Below are positions 44,181 through 52,941 of a stretch of 64,000 nt of DNA, piece by piece. The stretch is taken from the NCBI GenBank assembly GCA_964614535.1, contig CAZTOZ010000018.1, forward strand, positions 19,652 to 83,651, in the 5' to 3' direction. Made by a program: the position numbers and the translations under genes. The first letter of the stretch is position 1, and each line of letters starts with the position of its first letter. This DNA is from JALSHZ01 sp964614535 (GTDB lineage Bacteria > Pseudomonadota > Gammaproteobacteria > UWMA-0217). The notes below the pieces were generated by a model, which worked only from the letters and a program-made list of their open reading frames with translations, was not told the origin of the DNA and ran no database searches.

Positions 44181-45167
44181 ATGAGCAGATTCACGACCCC
44201 AGCCCTGTTGATCCTCTCCCTGATTCTGAGCGCCTGCGGCACCGCGCCCAAGCAGAAGGTGATTCCGGTCGGCGACCTCGACCTGGACGCGATCCCCGAT
44301 GCCACGCCCAAGGCCGAACCACTGAGCCGCTACGGCAACCCCGAGTCCTACGAGGAGGGCGGCCAGCACTACTGGATCATCCCCAATCCCAAGGGCTATG
44401 TGGAACGCGGGCTCGCCTCCTGGTATGGCCCGGACTTTCACGGCAAACGCACCTCCAGCGGCGAGACCTACGACATGTACAAGATGACGGCGGCGCACAA
44501 GACCCTGCCGCTGCCCACCTACGTCAGGGTGACCAATCTGGAGAACGGCCGCAGCGTGGTGGTCAAGGTCAACGATCGCGGCCCGTTCAAGAAGGGCCGC
44601 ATCATCGATCTCTCCTACGTCGCCGCCGCCAAGCTGGGGATCACCGACAACGGTACCGCCACCGTCGAGATCCATGTCCTCGATACCGGCGTGCCCACCG
44701 CCGCTGAATCGTCGGGGGACAGCGAGGTCGTCACCAGCGGCATCGCCGCGCCGGCGCCGCTGCCCGTAGAGAAACTGCCCGCCCCCGCCACACCGGTGCC
44801 CGCAGGCGCCGGCAGTGGCCTGTCAGCGGCGGAAGCCGAGCTGCCCGCGCCCGGCGAGGCCAACACGCAGGCACCACAGCCCGCCCCGACACCGGCCGGG
44901 CCCGAAACAACGGCAGCCGGCGCCGACGACAGCCACGGTTACTTCATCCAGGTGGGCGCCTTCTCCAACCGACAGAATGCCGAGCGGGCGAAACAGAAAC
45001 TCGTCGAGGTACAGCAACACCCTGTTACAATCTCGCCGTTTCAGGGCCGCTACCAGATGTTGCAGCGGGTACAGATCGGCCCGTTCGAGTCGAAGGAGCA
45101 AGCCGCCAGGCTAAAGGACACCCTGATCGAACTCGGCTTCACCGGCTACCGGATCATCGCCAGATAA
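44181..45167 (+). CDS. rlpA: Septal-ring lipoprotein RlpA
   Basis: A 328-residue lipoprotein with lipobox LSAC (Cys at about residue 19). The double-psi beta-barrel domain (ASWYGPDFHGKRTSSGETYDMYKMTAAHKTLP to VNDRGPFKKGRIIDLS) acts in relatives as a lytic transglycosylase on denuded glycan. A proline/alanine-rich linker (about 165-250) leads to a C-terminal SPOR domain (GYFIQVGAFSNRQNAERAK) that binds septal glycan. It is 25 bases after mltB. Confidence 0.95.
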   Translation: MSRFTTPALLILSLILSACGTAPKQKVIPVGDLDLDAIPDATPKAEPLSRYGNPESYEEGGQHYWIIPNPKGYVERGLASWYGPDFHGKRTSSGETYDMYKMTAAHKTLPLPTYVRVTNLENGRSVVVKVNDRGPFKKGRIIDLSYVAAAKLGITDNGTATVEIHVLDTGVPTAAESSGDSEVVTSGIAAPAPLPVEKLPAPATPVPAGAGSGLSAAEAELPAPGEANTQAPQPAPTPAGPETTAAGADDSHGYFIQVGAFSNRQNAERAKQKLVEVQQHPVTISPFQGRYQMLQRVQIGPFESKEQAARLKDTLIELGFTGYRIIAR

Positions 45168-45241
45168 CCGGGCCATTCCCCTTACATCTCTGGGTGATGC
45201 GCATACGTATCACCCGTCGTTTCATGGACAAAACGAAGATC

Positions 45242-46378
45242 ATGCAAAAATCGCTTTTCAGCCTCGCTCTCGTCTTTCTGCTGAACTGGGCCGGCACGGC
45301 GGCCGCCCTGCCGATTCCCGCGCCACCGACGCTCAACGCCACCAGCTACATCCTGGCCGACGCCGACAGTGAACGGGTCATCGCCGAAAAAGAGGCGGAT
45401 ACGCCAGTGGAGCCGGCCAGCATCACCAAGATCATGACCGGCTATCTGGTGTTCCAGAGCCTGGCCGAAGGGTTGATCTCGCTCCAGGACAAGGTGCTGA
45501 TCAGCGCCCGCGCGGGTCACACCGGCGGCTCCAAGATGTTCATCGAAACCGGGTCACTGGTGCCGGTGGAGGATCTGATCAAGGGGATGATCGTACAGTC
45601 GGGCAACGACGCCACCATTGCGCTGGCCGAGCACATCGCCGGCACCGAGGAGGCCTTCGTCGATCTGATGAATGCCCAGGCGGCGGAACTGGGCATGAAA
45701 CACACCCACTTCATGAACGCCACCGGGCTGCCCGACCCCAATCACTACACCACGGCGCGGGATATCCTCAAGCTGACCCGGGCCCTGATCCGCAACTTTC
45801 CGCAGGAGTACCGCTGGTACTCGCAGAAGGAGTTCACCTGGTCCGGCATACGCCAGACCAACCGCAACAAGCTGTTGTGGCAGGACAAGCGCGTCGATGG
45901 CGTCAAAACGGGCCATACCGAATCGGCCGGCTACTGCCTGGTCGCCTCGGCGGTGGACCGCGACATGCGGCTGATCTCGGTGGTGCTGGGCACCCGCAGC
46001 GACAGCGCCCGAATCCGCCAGAGCCAGGCGTTGCTGAACTACGGCTTCCGCTTTTTCGAGACCCGGCGCCTCTACCGACAGCACGAGAAACTCGTCGAAA
46101 CCCGGATCTGGAAAGGCGCCAGCGAAACGCTGCCGCTGGGCGTCTCCCGCGACATCTACGTCACCTACCCGAAACGCCAGGGCGACGAACTCGATGCCCG
46201 CATCGACCGCCCCAAGCGGCTGGAGGCGCCGGTGAAAAAGGGTGATCCGGTCGGGAGACTCACGGTCTCGCTGGAAGGCACTATACTCAGTGAAGCGCCG
46301 CTGATCGCACTGGAAGAGGTGCCGGAAGGCGGGCTGTTCACCCGGATCAAGGATTCCATTCTGCTGCTGTTCGAATAG
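45242..46378 (+). CDS. dacA: D-alanyl-D-alanine carboxypeptidase (PBP5/6 type)
   Basis: A low-molecular-mass PBP of 378 residues. SITK (Ser60, Lys63), SGN in IVQSGNDATIAL and KTGHTESAGYC are the active-site triad motifs. A signal peptide ends near AAALPIP. The C-terminal beta domain ends with an amphipathic helix (LFTRIKDSILLLF) for membrane attachment. In-frame starts also exist at 45197 and 45224; the ATG at 45242 gives the most normal signal peptide, but this is uncertain. Confidence 0.95.
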   Translation: MQKSLFSLALVFLLNWAGTAAALPIPAPPTLNATSYILADADSERVIAEKEADTPVEPASITKIMTGYLVFQSLAEGLISLQDKVLISARAGHTGGSKMFIETGSLVPVEDLIKGMIVQSGNDATIALAEHIAGTEEAFVDLMNAQAAELGMKHTHFMNATGLPDPNHYTTARDILKLTRALIRNFPQEYRWYSQKEFTWSGIRQTNRNKLLWQDKRVDGVKTGHTESAGYCLVASAVDRDMRLISVVLGTRSDSARIRQSQALLNYGFRFFETRRLYRQHEKLVETRIWKGASETLPLGVSRDIYVTYPKRQGDELDARIDRPKRLEAPVKKGDPVGRLTVSLEGTILSEAPLIALEEVPEGGLFTRIKDSILLLFE

Positions 46379-46385
46379 GACCACG

Positions 46386-46688
46386 ATGACCGACGAGCGA
46401 CACCAGACCCGACAACGGGCACCGGCCGGCACCGAGAGCTGCATGGAGTTCCCCTGCCAATTCCCGATCAAGGCGATGGGCCGCGATGCCGAGCGGGTCG
46501 AAAAGGCGCTGCTCGACGCGGTGGAGCGTCACGCCCCGGACACGCCCCGCGACGAGATCACGCGCCGCGCGAGCCGCACCGGGAAATTCAGCTCGATCAC
46601 CATCACCATCACCGCCGACAGCAAGGAACAGCTCGACAACATCTACCGCGATCTGACCGACTCTGACGATGTGACCATGGCGCTCTGA
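46386..46688 (+). CDS. ybeD: DUF493 family protein YbeD
   Basis: A 100-residue protein of the YbeD/DUF493 family, with MEFPCQFPIKAMGRDAERVE and SRTGKFSSITITITADSKEQLDNIYRDL. It has a ferredoxin-like (ACT-like) fold in E. coli, and its role is unknown. The order dacA-ybeD-lipB is conserved in gammaproteobacteria. An N-terminal extension of about 18 polar residues precedes the conserved core. Confidence 0.93.
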   Translation: MTDERHQTRQRAPAGTESCMEFPCQFPIKAMGRDAERVEKALLDAVERHAPDTPRDEITRRASRTGKFSSITITITADSKEQLDNIYRDLTDSDDVTMAL

Positions 46689-46830
46689 CGACGGCTCGAC
46701 GGGTCGTCACGGCCACGTATCGCCCATGCCACCGGCGGCGGGCCACACCACACCGACACGCAACCATGCCCCCTGCCCGATGCCGGGACGACACCCCGGC
46801 AACCGCGACAGACCCGATTCGGAGAAGCCG

Positions 46831-47511
46831 ATGCCGCACCCCTACGACGATACCGCCACCGAACGAGCCGACGACCCGGCCCACCCCGGTCTCGAAGTCT
46901 GCTACCTGGGCCGGCGCGACTACGAAGCGGTATGGCGCGACATGCAGCGCTTCACGGCCGATCGAGACGACGACACACCCGACAACTTCTGGGCTGTCGA
47001 GCATCCGCCGATCTATACGCTGGGCCAGGCGGCCAGGCCGGAACACTTGCTCGATCCCGGCGACATTCCGGTCCTCCGGGTCGATCGTGGCGGCCAGGTG
47101 ACCTACCACGGCCCCGGCCAGCTGGTGATCTACACCCTCGTGGATCTGCAGCGGCGCCGGCTCGGCGTACGCCAGCTGGTCGAAGCGCTGGAGAACGGGG
47201 TCATCGGCCTGCTCGCCCACCACGGCATCGAGGCGCGCGGCCGCCGCGACGCCCCCGGTGTCTATGTCGGCGAAGCCAAGATCGCGGCACTCGGGCTGAA
47301 GATCAGCCGCGGCCGCAGCTACCACGGGCTCGCGCTCAACGTGAATATGGATCTGGAGCCCTTCGGCCGAATCGATCCCTGTGGCCACCCGGGGCTGGCG
47401 GTGACCCGGCTGCGCGACCTGGGCATCGACATCCCCCTCTGGGAGCTGGCCGGGGAGCTGTGTGAACGGCTGCATCGGGAGATCTACCAAAACACCACCA
47501 GCAACCGGTAG
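46831..47511 (+). CDS. lipB: Octanoyl-[ACP]:protein N-octanoyltransferase
   Basis: A 226-residue enzyme transferring octanoate from ACP to lipoyl domains. EHPPIYTLGQAARPEHLL, DRGGQVTYHGPGQLVIYTLVDL, GVYVGEAKIAALGLKISRG with the active-site lysine, and GLALNVNMDLEPFGRIDPCG with the cysteine. The ATG at 46831 follows GGAGAAG; earlier in-frame starts encode Pro/Thr-rich sequence. It feeds LipA (27515-28474). Confidence 0.96.
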   Translation: MPHPYDDTATERADDPAHPGLEVCYLGRRDYEAVWRDMQRFTADRDDDTPDNFWAVEHPPIYTLGQAARPEHLLDPGDIPVLRVDRGGQVTYHGPGQLVIYTLVDLQRRRLGVRQLVEALENGVIGLLAHHGIEARGRRDAPGVYVGEAKIAALGLKISRGRSYHGLALNVNMDLEPFGRIDPCGHPGLAVTRLRDLGIDIPLWELAGELCERLHREIYQNTTSNR

Positions 47512-47551
47512 CGAACGCTTCGGAACCCCGCCCCACGCGGAGCGGCAGCGC

Positions 47552-49531
47552 TCAGCCCCTTCCCGTCAGCAGCACCTCTTCACCGTGTTCCACCGCTTCC
47601 GCGCTGCCCTCCAGCACCACACCGTCACCCTCCTGGAGCACCATCTCGGGCGCTGGCGCCTCACCCCGCACGCCATCGCGGACGACCGCAGCCACCCGGG
47701 CCTGGACGCGCTCGAGCTCCAGATCGGCAATGGCCTGGCCGATGGCCGCGCTGCCCGGATCCAGCACCACGCTATGCAGCCGTGGGCGCTCACTCTCCTC
47801 CAGCGACTCCACATCCTCACCGTGAAAATAGCCCCGAAGCTGACGGTAGTGATCGGCGCGTGCCGCCTCGATGACGGCATGCACCTCGTCGGGATCGACA
47901 CCGAGAAACTCCAGCATGTGTTGCGACAGCATCATGCTGGCCTCGAGCGTCTCCGGCAGCACCAGCGTCGCACCGGCCTCCTCCAGCGCCTCGATGCTGG
48001 TGTCGCTGCGGGTGCGGACCAGAATCGGAATCTCCCCGCTTTCGGCCCGGACGGTACGAATGATTCGCTCGATGGCATGGGGCTCATCGATGGTGACGGC
48101 GATCAGTCGCGCCCGCTCCAGTCCGGCGGCACGCAGCAGGTCGATATGGGTGGCATCGCCGAAGTAGACCTGTTCCCCCGCCTCCCAGGCCTCCTTGACC
48201 AGCTTCGAGTTGGTGTCCAGCGCCACATAGTCGATGCCCTCGCGCAGCAGAAAGCCGGCCATGTTCTGCCCGATCCGGCCATAGCCGCAGAAGATCACAT
48301 GGCCCTGCTTGCCCCGCACTGCCTTGCGCAGCCGCGCGCGCTGCGACACGTGCTCGCGCGCCACTTCGCGGGAGAACAGCCACCGAGCGATAACGCCATT
48401 GGCGCTGACCAGCGGCGGAGCCACCATCATGCTGAAAATCACCGCAGCCAGTACCGGTTGCGCCTCCACCGGCGTCAGCAACCGGTTGGCAAGCGCCAGC
48501 GTGACCAGCGCGAAGCCGAACTCACCCCCATTGGCCAGCACGATGCCGGTGCGGGTGGCCACCACCCGGTCGTAACCCATCAATCGCACGATCAGCGCCA
48601 CCAGCAACGCCTTGCCGACGACGATCCCCAGCGTCAGCAGTGCGATCAGCGGCCATTGCGCCCAGGCCTCGACCAGATCGAGCTGGGCACCGACGCTGAT
48701 GAAGAACACCCCCATGAGGATGTCACGAAACGGCCGCACGTCGATCTCGATCTGGTGCTTGAATTCGGTCTCGCTGAGCATCATCCCGGCCAGAAACGCG
48801 CCCAGCGCCAGCGAGAGACCGAAAGCGTTGGTGATCCAGGCCGCCGACAGCGACACCAGCAAGGCCGTGAGGGTGAAGAGTTCGGTGGAATGGGCCGCCG
48901 CGACGACATGAAACACCGGCCGGATCAGCCAGTGCCCCAACGCCAGCATTCCGGCGACAGCCACCACCGCCTTGCCCATGGCCAGCAGGATCGGCCAGGC
49001 GACGCCCCCTTCCCCGCCACTGCCCAGAATCGGGATCAGCACCAGAAACGGGACCACGGCGATGTCCTGGAACAGCAACACGGCAAACGCCAGACGGCCG
49101 TGAGGCGAATGCATCTCCAGCTGCTCGGTCAGCTGTTTGACGACGATGGCGGTGGACGACAGCGCGAGAATCCCGCCGATCACCAGCGAGCCTTGCCAGG
49201 CGATGCCGCTGAAGGCGGCAATGCTCCCCGCGGCAACGGCCGACAGCAACACCTGCGTGCCGCCCAGCCCGAACACGGCGCGCCGCAACGTCCAAAACTG
49301 CGCCAGCGAGAACTCCAGCCCGATCATGAACAGCAGAAAGACCACACCGATCTCCGCCAGCAGCTCCAGCATGTGCAGGTCGGGCAGCCAGTGCAGCGCA
49401 TGGGGACCGGCGACGATGCCGACGAAGAGATACCCCAGCACCGGGGGCAGGTGGATACGGCGCACCAGCACCACGGCGGCCACCGAGAGGGCGAGAAGCA
49501 GCAGACCGGCTGTCAGGGCATCGTGGTGCAT
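47552..49531 (-). CDS. Kef-type monovalent cation:proton antiporter with TrkA-N domain
   Basis: A 659-residue CPA2-family transporter. About 12-13 helices (residues 1-390) carry GYLFVGIVAGPHAL, LLFMIGLEFSLAQFW and LLFQDIAVVPFLVLIPIL, including the family QD pair. A cytoplasmic RCK/TrkA-N domain begins VIFCGYGRIGQNMAGFLL and a TrkA-C domain closes the protein. The layout is that of KefB/KefC and YbaL. No KefF/KefG partner is nearby, but gshA lies 1.2 kb away and glutathione gates Kef channels in E. coli. The link is only suggestive. Confidence 0.93.
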   Translation of the reverse strand: MHHDALTAGLLLLALSVAAVVLVRRIHLPPVLGYLFVGIVAGPHALHWLPDLHMLELLAEIGVVFLLFMIGLEFSLAQFWTLRRAVFGLGGTQVLLSAVAAGSIAAFSGIAWQGSLVIGGILALSSTAIVVKQLTEQLEMHSPHGRLAFAVLLFQDIAVVPFLVLIPILGSGGEGGVAWPILLAMGKAVVAVAGMLALGHWLIRPVFHVVAAAHSTELFTLTALLVSLSAAWITNAFGLSLALGAFLAGMMLSETEFKHQIEIDVRPFRDILMGVFFISVGAQLDLVEAWAQWPLIALLTLGIVVGKALLVALIVRLMGYDRVVATRTGIVLANGGEFGFALVTLALANRLLTPVEAQPVLAAVIFSMMVAPPLVSANGVIARWLFSREVAREHVSQRARLRKAVRGKQGHVIFCGYGRIGQNMAGFLLREGIDYVALDTNSKLVKEAWEAGEQVYFGDATHIDLLRAAGLERARLIAVTIDEPHAIERIIRTVRAESGEIPILVRTRSDTSIEALEEAGATLVLPETLEASMMLSQHMLEFLGVDPDEVHAVIEAARADHYRQLRGYFHGEDVESLEESERPRLHSVVLDPGSAAIGQAIADLELERVQARVAAVVRDGVRGEAPAPEMVLQEGDGVVLEGSAEAVEHGEEVLLTGRG

Positions 49532-49624
49532 GGCGGCGGAGTGATCCGGATCGATGACCGTGAATGGTGCACCAGCCGGGAAGGCCGTGTCACGGCCGGA
49601 AGCGGGTTTGACGATGTGCCGGGG

Positions 49625-49849
49625 CTATTTCCCGGTCGAACGCGACTGGTGGTTGACCATGCTCGAGCCCAGAAACTCCTCGAGGCATTCCTTGACGTAG
49701 TCGTTGAGGTCGCTGTCGGTGATGCCCATCGCCCTGCCCTCTGCGCGACAGTCGGCGGCCACCTCGGCGCGTGACACCTCGGCGGCGGCCACGACACCGC
49801 TCAACGACAGGGCGATCAGGGTCAGGGCGGCAAGAAAGATTACAGGCAT
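49625..49849 (-). CDS. Small secreted protein with two cysteines, unknown function
   Basis: A 74-residue protein with a signal peptide (FLAALTLIALSLSGVVAAAE) and a short acidic mature part. DCRAEGRAMGITDSDLNDYVKECLEEF has two cysteines spaced as in small helical-hairpin proteins held by a disulfide. The ATG at 49849 is chosen; a longer frame overlaps the methyltransferase gene. The family is not recognised by name. It stands alone between the antiporter and methyltransferase genes on the same strand. Confidence 0.7.
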   Translation of the reverse strand: MPVIFLAALTLIALSLSGVVAAAEVSRAEVAADCRAEGRAMGITDSDLNDYVKECLEEFLGSSMVNHQSRSTGK

Positions 49850-49943
49850 GACGTAGGGCTCGAAAGAATCAGAATGTTCTAATGTACTTTGGCGCCCCCG
49901 CTTTGCAAGCGGACAAATGGGGATTGAGTCGCAAAACGGACGA

Positions 49944-50525
49944 TCAGCGGCGCTCGAGCAGATGGGCCAGTTCATGGATGCCGGATGGGTGCGGCACTTC
50001 GAGATCGGCGTTGGTCAACCAACGCCAACGCGGCGGCGCAAACAACCGTTCCATCTCGGTCATTGCGCAATGGTATGGCGGACCGCCCTCGCGCCCGGTC
50101 TGCATGAACATGGCGAACAACCGGCCACCGGGCCGCAGCCACCGGTGGAGTTGCCGCTCGTAGGCCCGCCATTGCGCCGGCTCCAGCGCGCAGAGGCAGG
50201 TCTGCTCGTAGACGGCATCGAACGGACGGTCGGGCCGCCACCGCAACACGTCCTCCTGACGCACCGTGGCCGGCAGGCCCTCCTTCACCAGCCGGCGCCG
50301 CAGCCCGGCAACCGGCGTCGGCGCGATATCGAGTGCCACCACATCGAACCCCCGTCGCGCCAACTCCACCACCTCATGCCCGCGGCCACAGCCGGGCACG
50401 ACGATCCGGCAGGGCTTGAGCAGGCCATCGAGCCAGGCCATCAGCACCGGGCTCACCTCCCCCCGGTCCCAGCCGGTCTGGCCGTTGCGGTAACGTGTCT
50501 CCCAAGCTTCGATCGACGGATCCAT
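49944..50525 (-). CDS. SAM-dependent methyltransferase, TPMT-like
   Basis: A 193-residue class I methyltransferase of the thiopurine S-methyltransferase/TehB-like group. WETRYRNGQTGWDRGEVSP is the family start, VVPGCGRGHEVVELARRGFDVVALD is SAM motif I, and YEQTCLCALEPAQWRAYERQL follows. In other bacteria such enzymes methylate selenium, tellurium or thiol compounds; the substrate here is unknown. The ATG at 50525 is preferred over a TTG four codons earlier. Confidence 0.9.
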   Translation of the reverse strand: MDPSIEAWETRYRNGQTGWDRGEVSPVLMAWLDGLLKPCRIVVPGCGRGHEVVELARRGFDVVALDIAPTPVAGLRRRLVKEGLPATVRQEDVLRWRPDRPFDAVYEQTCLCALEPAQWRAYERQLHRWLRPGGRLFAMFMQTGREGGPPYHCAMTEMERLFAPPRWRWLTNADLEVPHPSGIHELAHLLERR

Positions 50526-50690
50526 GAAGATGCCCAAAGGTTACTCGTGATACGGCACGGCGCGCCGGCAGCTCGCCCGCCAACGGTTTCGACGCAACCA
50601 TCGCCGACCGCCCGTTCCAGCTGTACGATGGCGGCCTTGCGGCGGATGCCCGCTCTGTCCGGCAGCGGCCGGGGTGGCGCCGATGGCCGG

Positions 50691-52274
50691 CTACTGGGCG
50701 AAATAGTCGGCCAGAAACCGGTCGAACGGCGGCTGCGGTTCGGCGTTGATCTCGTCGAAGCGTTGCCGCGACTGCCGCGCCACCTCGTCGTAGTACTGCT
50801 GCTTCTCCGGCCCCAGCGGGCGCTCGCGAAAATGCTGCGCCACCTTTTGCGACTGCGCCATCGCAAACTCGAAGAAGCTCTCCTTGTTGCCGCGCATGAT
50901 CTCCAACATCCGCGTCGACGGGATCTCCACCAGCCCGGCCACCTTGTCCTGCTGCTGTTTCAGCGCCAGCGAGTAGTCGCGTCCACTGGGGCTGTTCTCG
51001 TCGAGCCAGCCACAGATCTCCTGCATGTCGTAGAGAATGCGGTTGGCCCAGTCGCGCAGTCCCACTTTGCCCTCTTTTCGTGTCAGCGTGAGCTGTGGAT
51101 CCCGCCCGGAGTGCGCCACCAACAGCAGGTTGTCCTCCACCAGCGCAGCGACATCGCGGGTCATCGTCGGGCTGGGCTGGAGCAATGCATAGACCATCAG
51201 CGCCTCGAGGAAATAGAGCTGCTGCTCGTTGACGCCCAACGGGTCGAAGACGTTGAGGTCCACCGAGCGCAGCTCGATATAGTCGATACCACGGGCCGCC
51301 AGCGCCCGCACCGGCTTCTCCAGCCCGCGCAGTATCACCTTGGGACGCACCGAACAGTAGTATTCGTTCTCGATCTGCAGCAGCATGGTATTGAGCTGCT
51401 TGTAGTGGTCGCCATCCCGCAGGCCAATGGCCTCGTAGTGGGGGCAACTGGTTTCGATGGCGCTCTCCAGCGTGGCGATGTACCGCGGCAGCGACTGAAA
51501 GTCGATATCGACCCCGGTCTCCTCCTCGCGCTTGTTCTGATAGCCGATGTCGCCGAGCCGCAGCGAGGTGGCGAAGGATTCGAAATAGGTGCCGTGGCCG
51601 AGGTATTCGAGCGTCGTCGGGTTCCCCTCCAGAAACGACTCGCAGACCGCCGGCGAGGCGCCGAACAGATAGGGCACCAGCCAGCCGAAGCACTTGAGGT
51701 TGCGCAACATCGCCATATAGCGCTCGGAGCGAAACGCCTGCAGGCCGACGTCGGCGCCCTCCATCTCGTAGAGCGCCTGCCACAGCGTGTCGGAGAAGGA
51801 GTAGTTGAAATGAACACCGGCGATCACCTGCATCATCCGCCCGTAGCGGTAACCGAGACCACGGCGATAGACGGTCTTCATCATGCCGAGGTTGGACGGG
51901 CCATAGTCGGCAATGCGGATGCTCTGCTCGCCGCGCAGGATGCAGGGCATGCTGGTGGCCCAGAAGATCTCATCGGAGAGGTGGCTGTAGACCCAACGGT
52001 GCAGTTCGTCCAGCTCGGCCATCACATCGGGAATGCTGCGATGCGGCCGGGTGATGAACTCGGTCAGCGCCTCGGCGTAGTCGGTGGTGACCGACGGGTG
52101 CGTCAGCGTGGCGCCGAGAGCCACCGGATGCGGTGTCTGCGCGATGACACCATCGGCGCTGACGCGCAGGCTCTCTTTCTCGATTCCGATGCGGCTGTCC
52201 CTGAGCAGCGCCGGCGCATCGGCCTCGCGCAACTGTTTGAGCCGGCTCTGGTAACTTGGGGTGGCGATGGTCAT
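50691..52274 (-). CDS. gshA: Glutamate--cysteine ligase (type 1)
   Basis: A 527-residue ATP-dependent ligase for the first step of glutathione synthesis. RIGIEKESLRV is the glutamate-binding start, TDYAEALTEFIT and GVHFNYSFSD follow, and YIELRSVDLNVFDPLGV completes the active site. It is the gammaproteobacterial type. A GTG precedes the ATG at 52274. gshB is not in the window. Confidence 0.97.
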   Translation of the reverse strand: MTIATPSYQSRLKQLREADAPALLRDSRIGIEKESLRVSADGVIAQTPHPVALGATLTHPSVTTDYAEALTEFITRPHRSIPDVMAELDELHRWVYSHLSDEIFWATSMPCILRGEQSIRIADYGPSNLGMMKTVYRRGLGYRYGRMMQVIAGVHFNYSFSDTLWQALYEMEGADVGLQAFRSERYMAMLRNLKCFGWLVPYLFGASPAVCESFLEGNPTTLEYLGHGTYFESFATSLRLGDIGYQNKREEETGVDIDFQSLPRYIATLESAIETSCPHYEAIGLRDGDHYKQLNTMLLQIENEYYCSVRPKVILRGLEKPVRALAARGIDYIELRSVDLNVFDPLGVNEQQLYFLEALMVYALLQPSPTMTRDVAALVEDNLLLVAHSGRDPQLTLTRKEGKVGLRDWANRILYDMQEICGWLDENSPSGRDYSLALKQQQDKVAGLVEIPSTRMLEIMRGNKESFFEFAMAQSQKVAQHFRERPLGPEKQQYYDEVARQSRQRFDEINAEPQPPFDRFLADYFAQ

Positions 52275-52389
52275 CACTCGCGGTTGCGGAAAGGCGGCGA
52301 TTTTACCTCAACGGGCGAACGAACGTGCCAAATCGGCCGCCGACCACTGCCTTGGCCGTCGGGCCCCCCTGTGGCGCACGGGCTATGCG

Positions 52390-52395
52390 TATAAT
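52390..52395 (+). promoter_or_regulatory. Possible -10 box for the 52.4-56.6 kb gene set
   Basis: A perfect TATAAT, 33 bases before the start of the one-TM protein, in the 154-base interval divergent from gshA. No convincing -35 box is visible. Confidence 0.35.
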
Positions 52396-52428
52396 CGTCG
52401 CTGTTCGAGGCCAATTGGGTACCACGTC

Positions 52429-52941
52429 ATGAAACCACCCCGCCGCCCCCGCTATCCACAACACGACGAACCGGAGATCCAGGCCGGTGGCGAAGAAGAT
52501 CCCGACTTTCCCGAGCAGGAAGCGGACTTCACGCGCCGCCGCCGTGGACGCGGCGGCCGGCTGCTCCCGCTGTTGATCTTCGCCGGTTTCGGCCTGTTCA
52601 TCCTCAAGGAACAGGTGCCAGCGGTGAACGATGCCTACCTCCGCCTGGTCGATCCCGACGCGCTGCGGGCGCTCGTGGCCTGCCGCGAGGCTGCGCTGGC
52701 CGGCAGCGCGACGCCCGACTTCGCCCGCCTGCTGGAACGCGGCCGCGCGCATCCGACAAGCAACGGCTTCTTCGTCGACCGGCTGGTGATCGGCGAACTG
52801 GCCGACGGTGGCGGCGAGGCGCGCCGGGCGATCGAATGCCATGTCGATGCCGCCGGGAAGGTCGTCGACATCGCCCGCCTCGATGCCCCGACGCCCAATG
52901 CATCCTCTCCGTTTTCCCGGAGTGGCGATGACGACGGCTGA
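52429..52941 (+). CDS. Single-pass membrane protein, unknown function
   Basis: A 170-residue protein not recognised. A charged, proline-rich cytoplasmic N-terminus (about 1-42, ending RRRRGRGGR) leads to one transmembrane helix (LLPLLIFAGFGLFIL), then a periplasmic domain with two cysteines (LVACREAALAG and AIECHVDAAG) that could form a disulfide. The positive residues before the helix fit an N-in topology. It overlaps the ABC exporter gene by 14 bases, which suggests a working partner. The ATG at 52429 is the first sensible start. Confidence 0.7.
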   Translation: MKPPRRPRYPQHDEPEIQAGGEEDPDFPEQEADFTRRRRGRGGRLLPLLIFAGFGLFILKEQVPAVNDAYLRLVDPDALRALVACREAALAGSATPDFARLLERGRAHPTSNGFFVDRLVIGELADGGGEARRAIECHVDAAGKVVDIARLDAPTPNASSPFSRSGDDDG

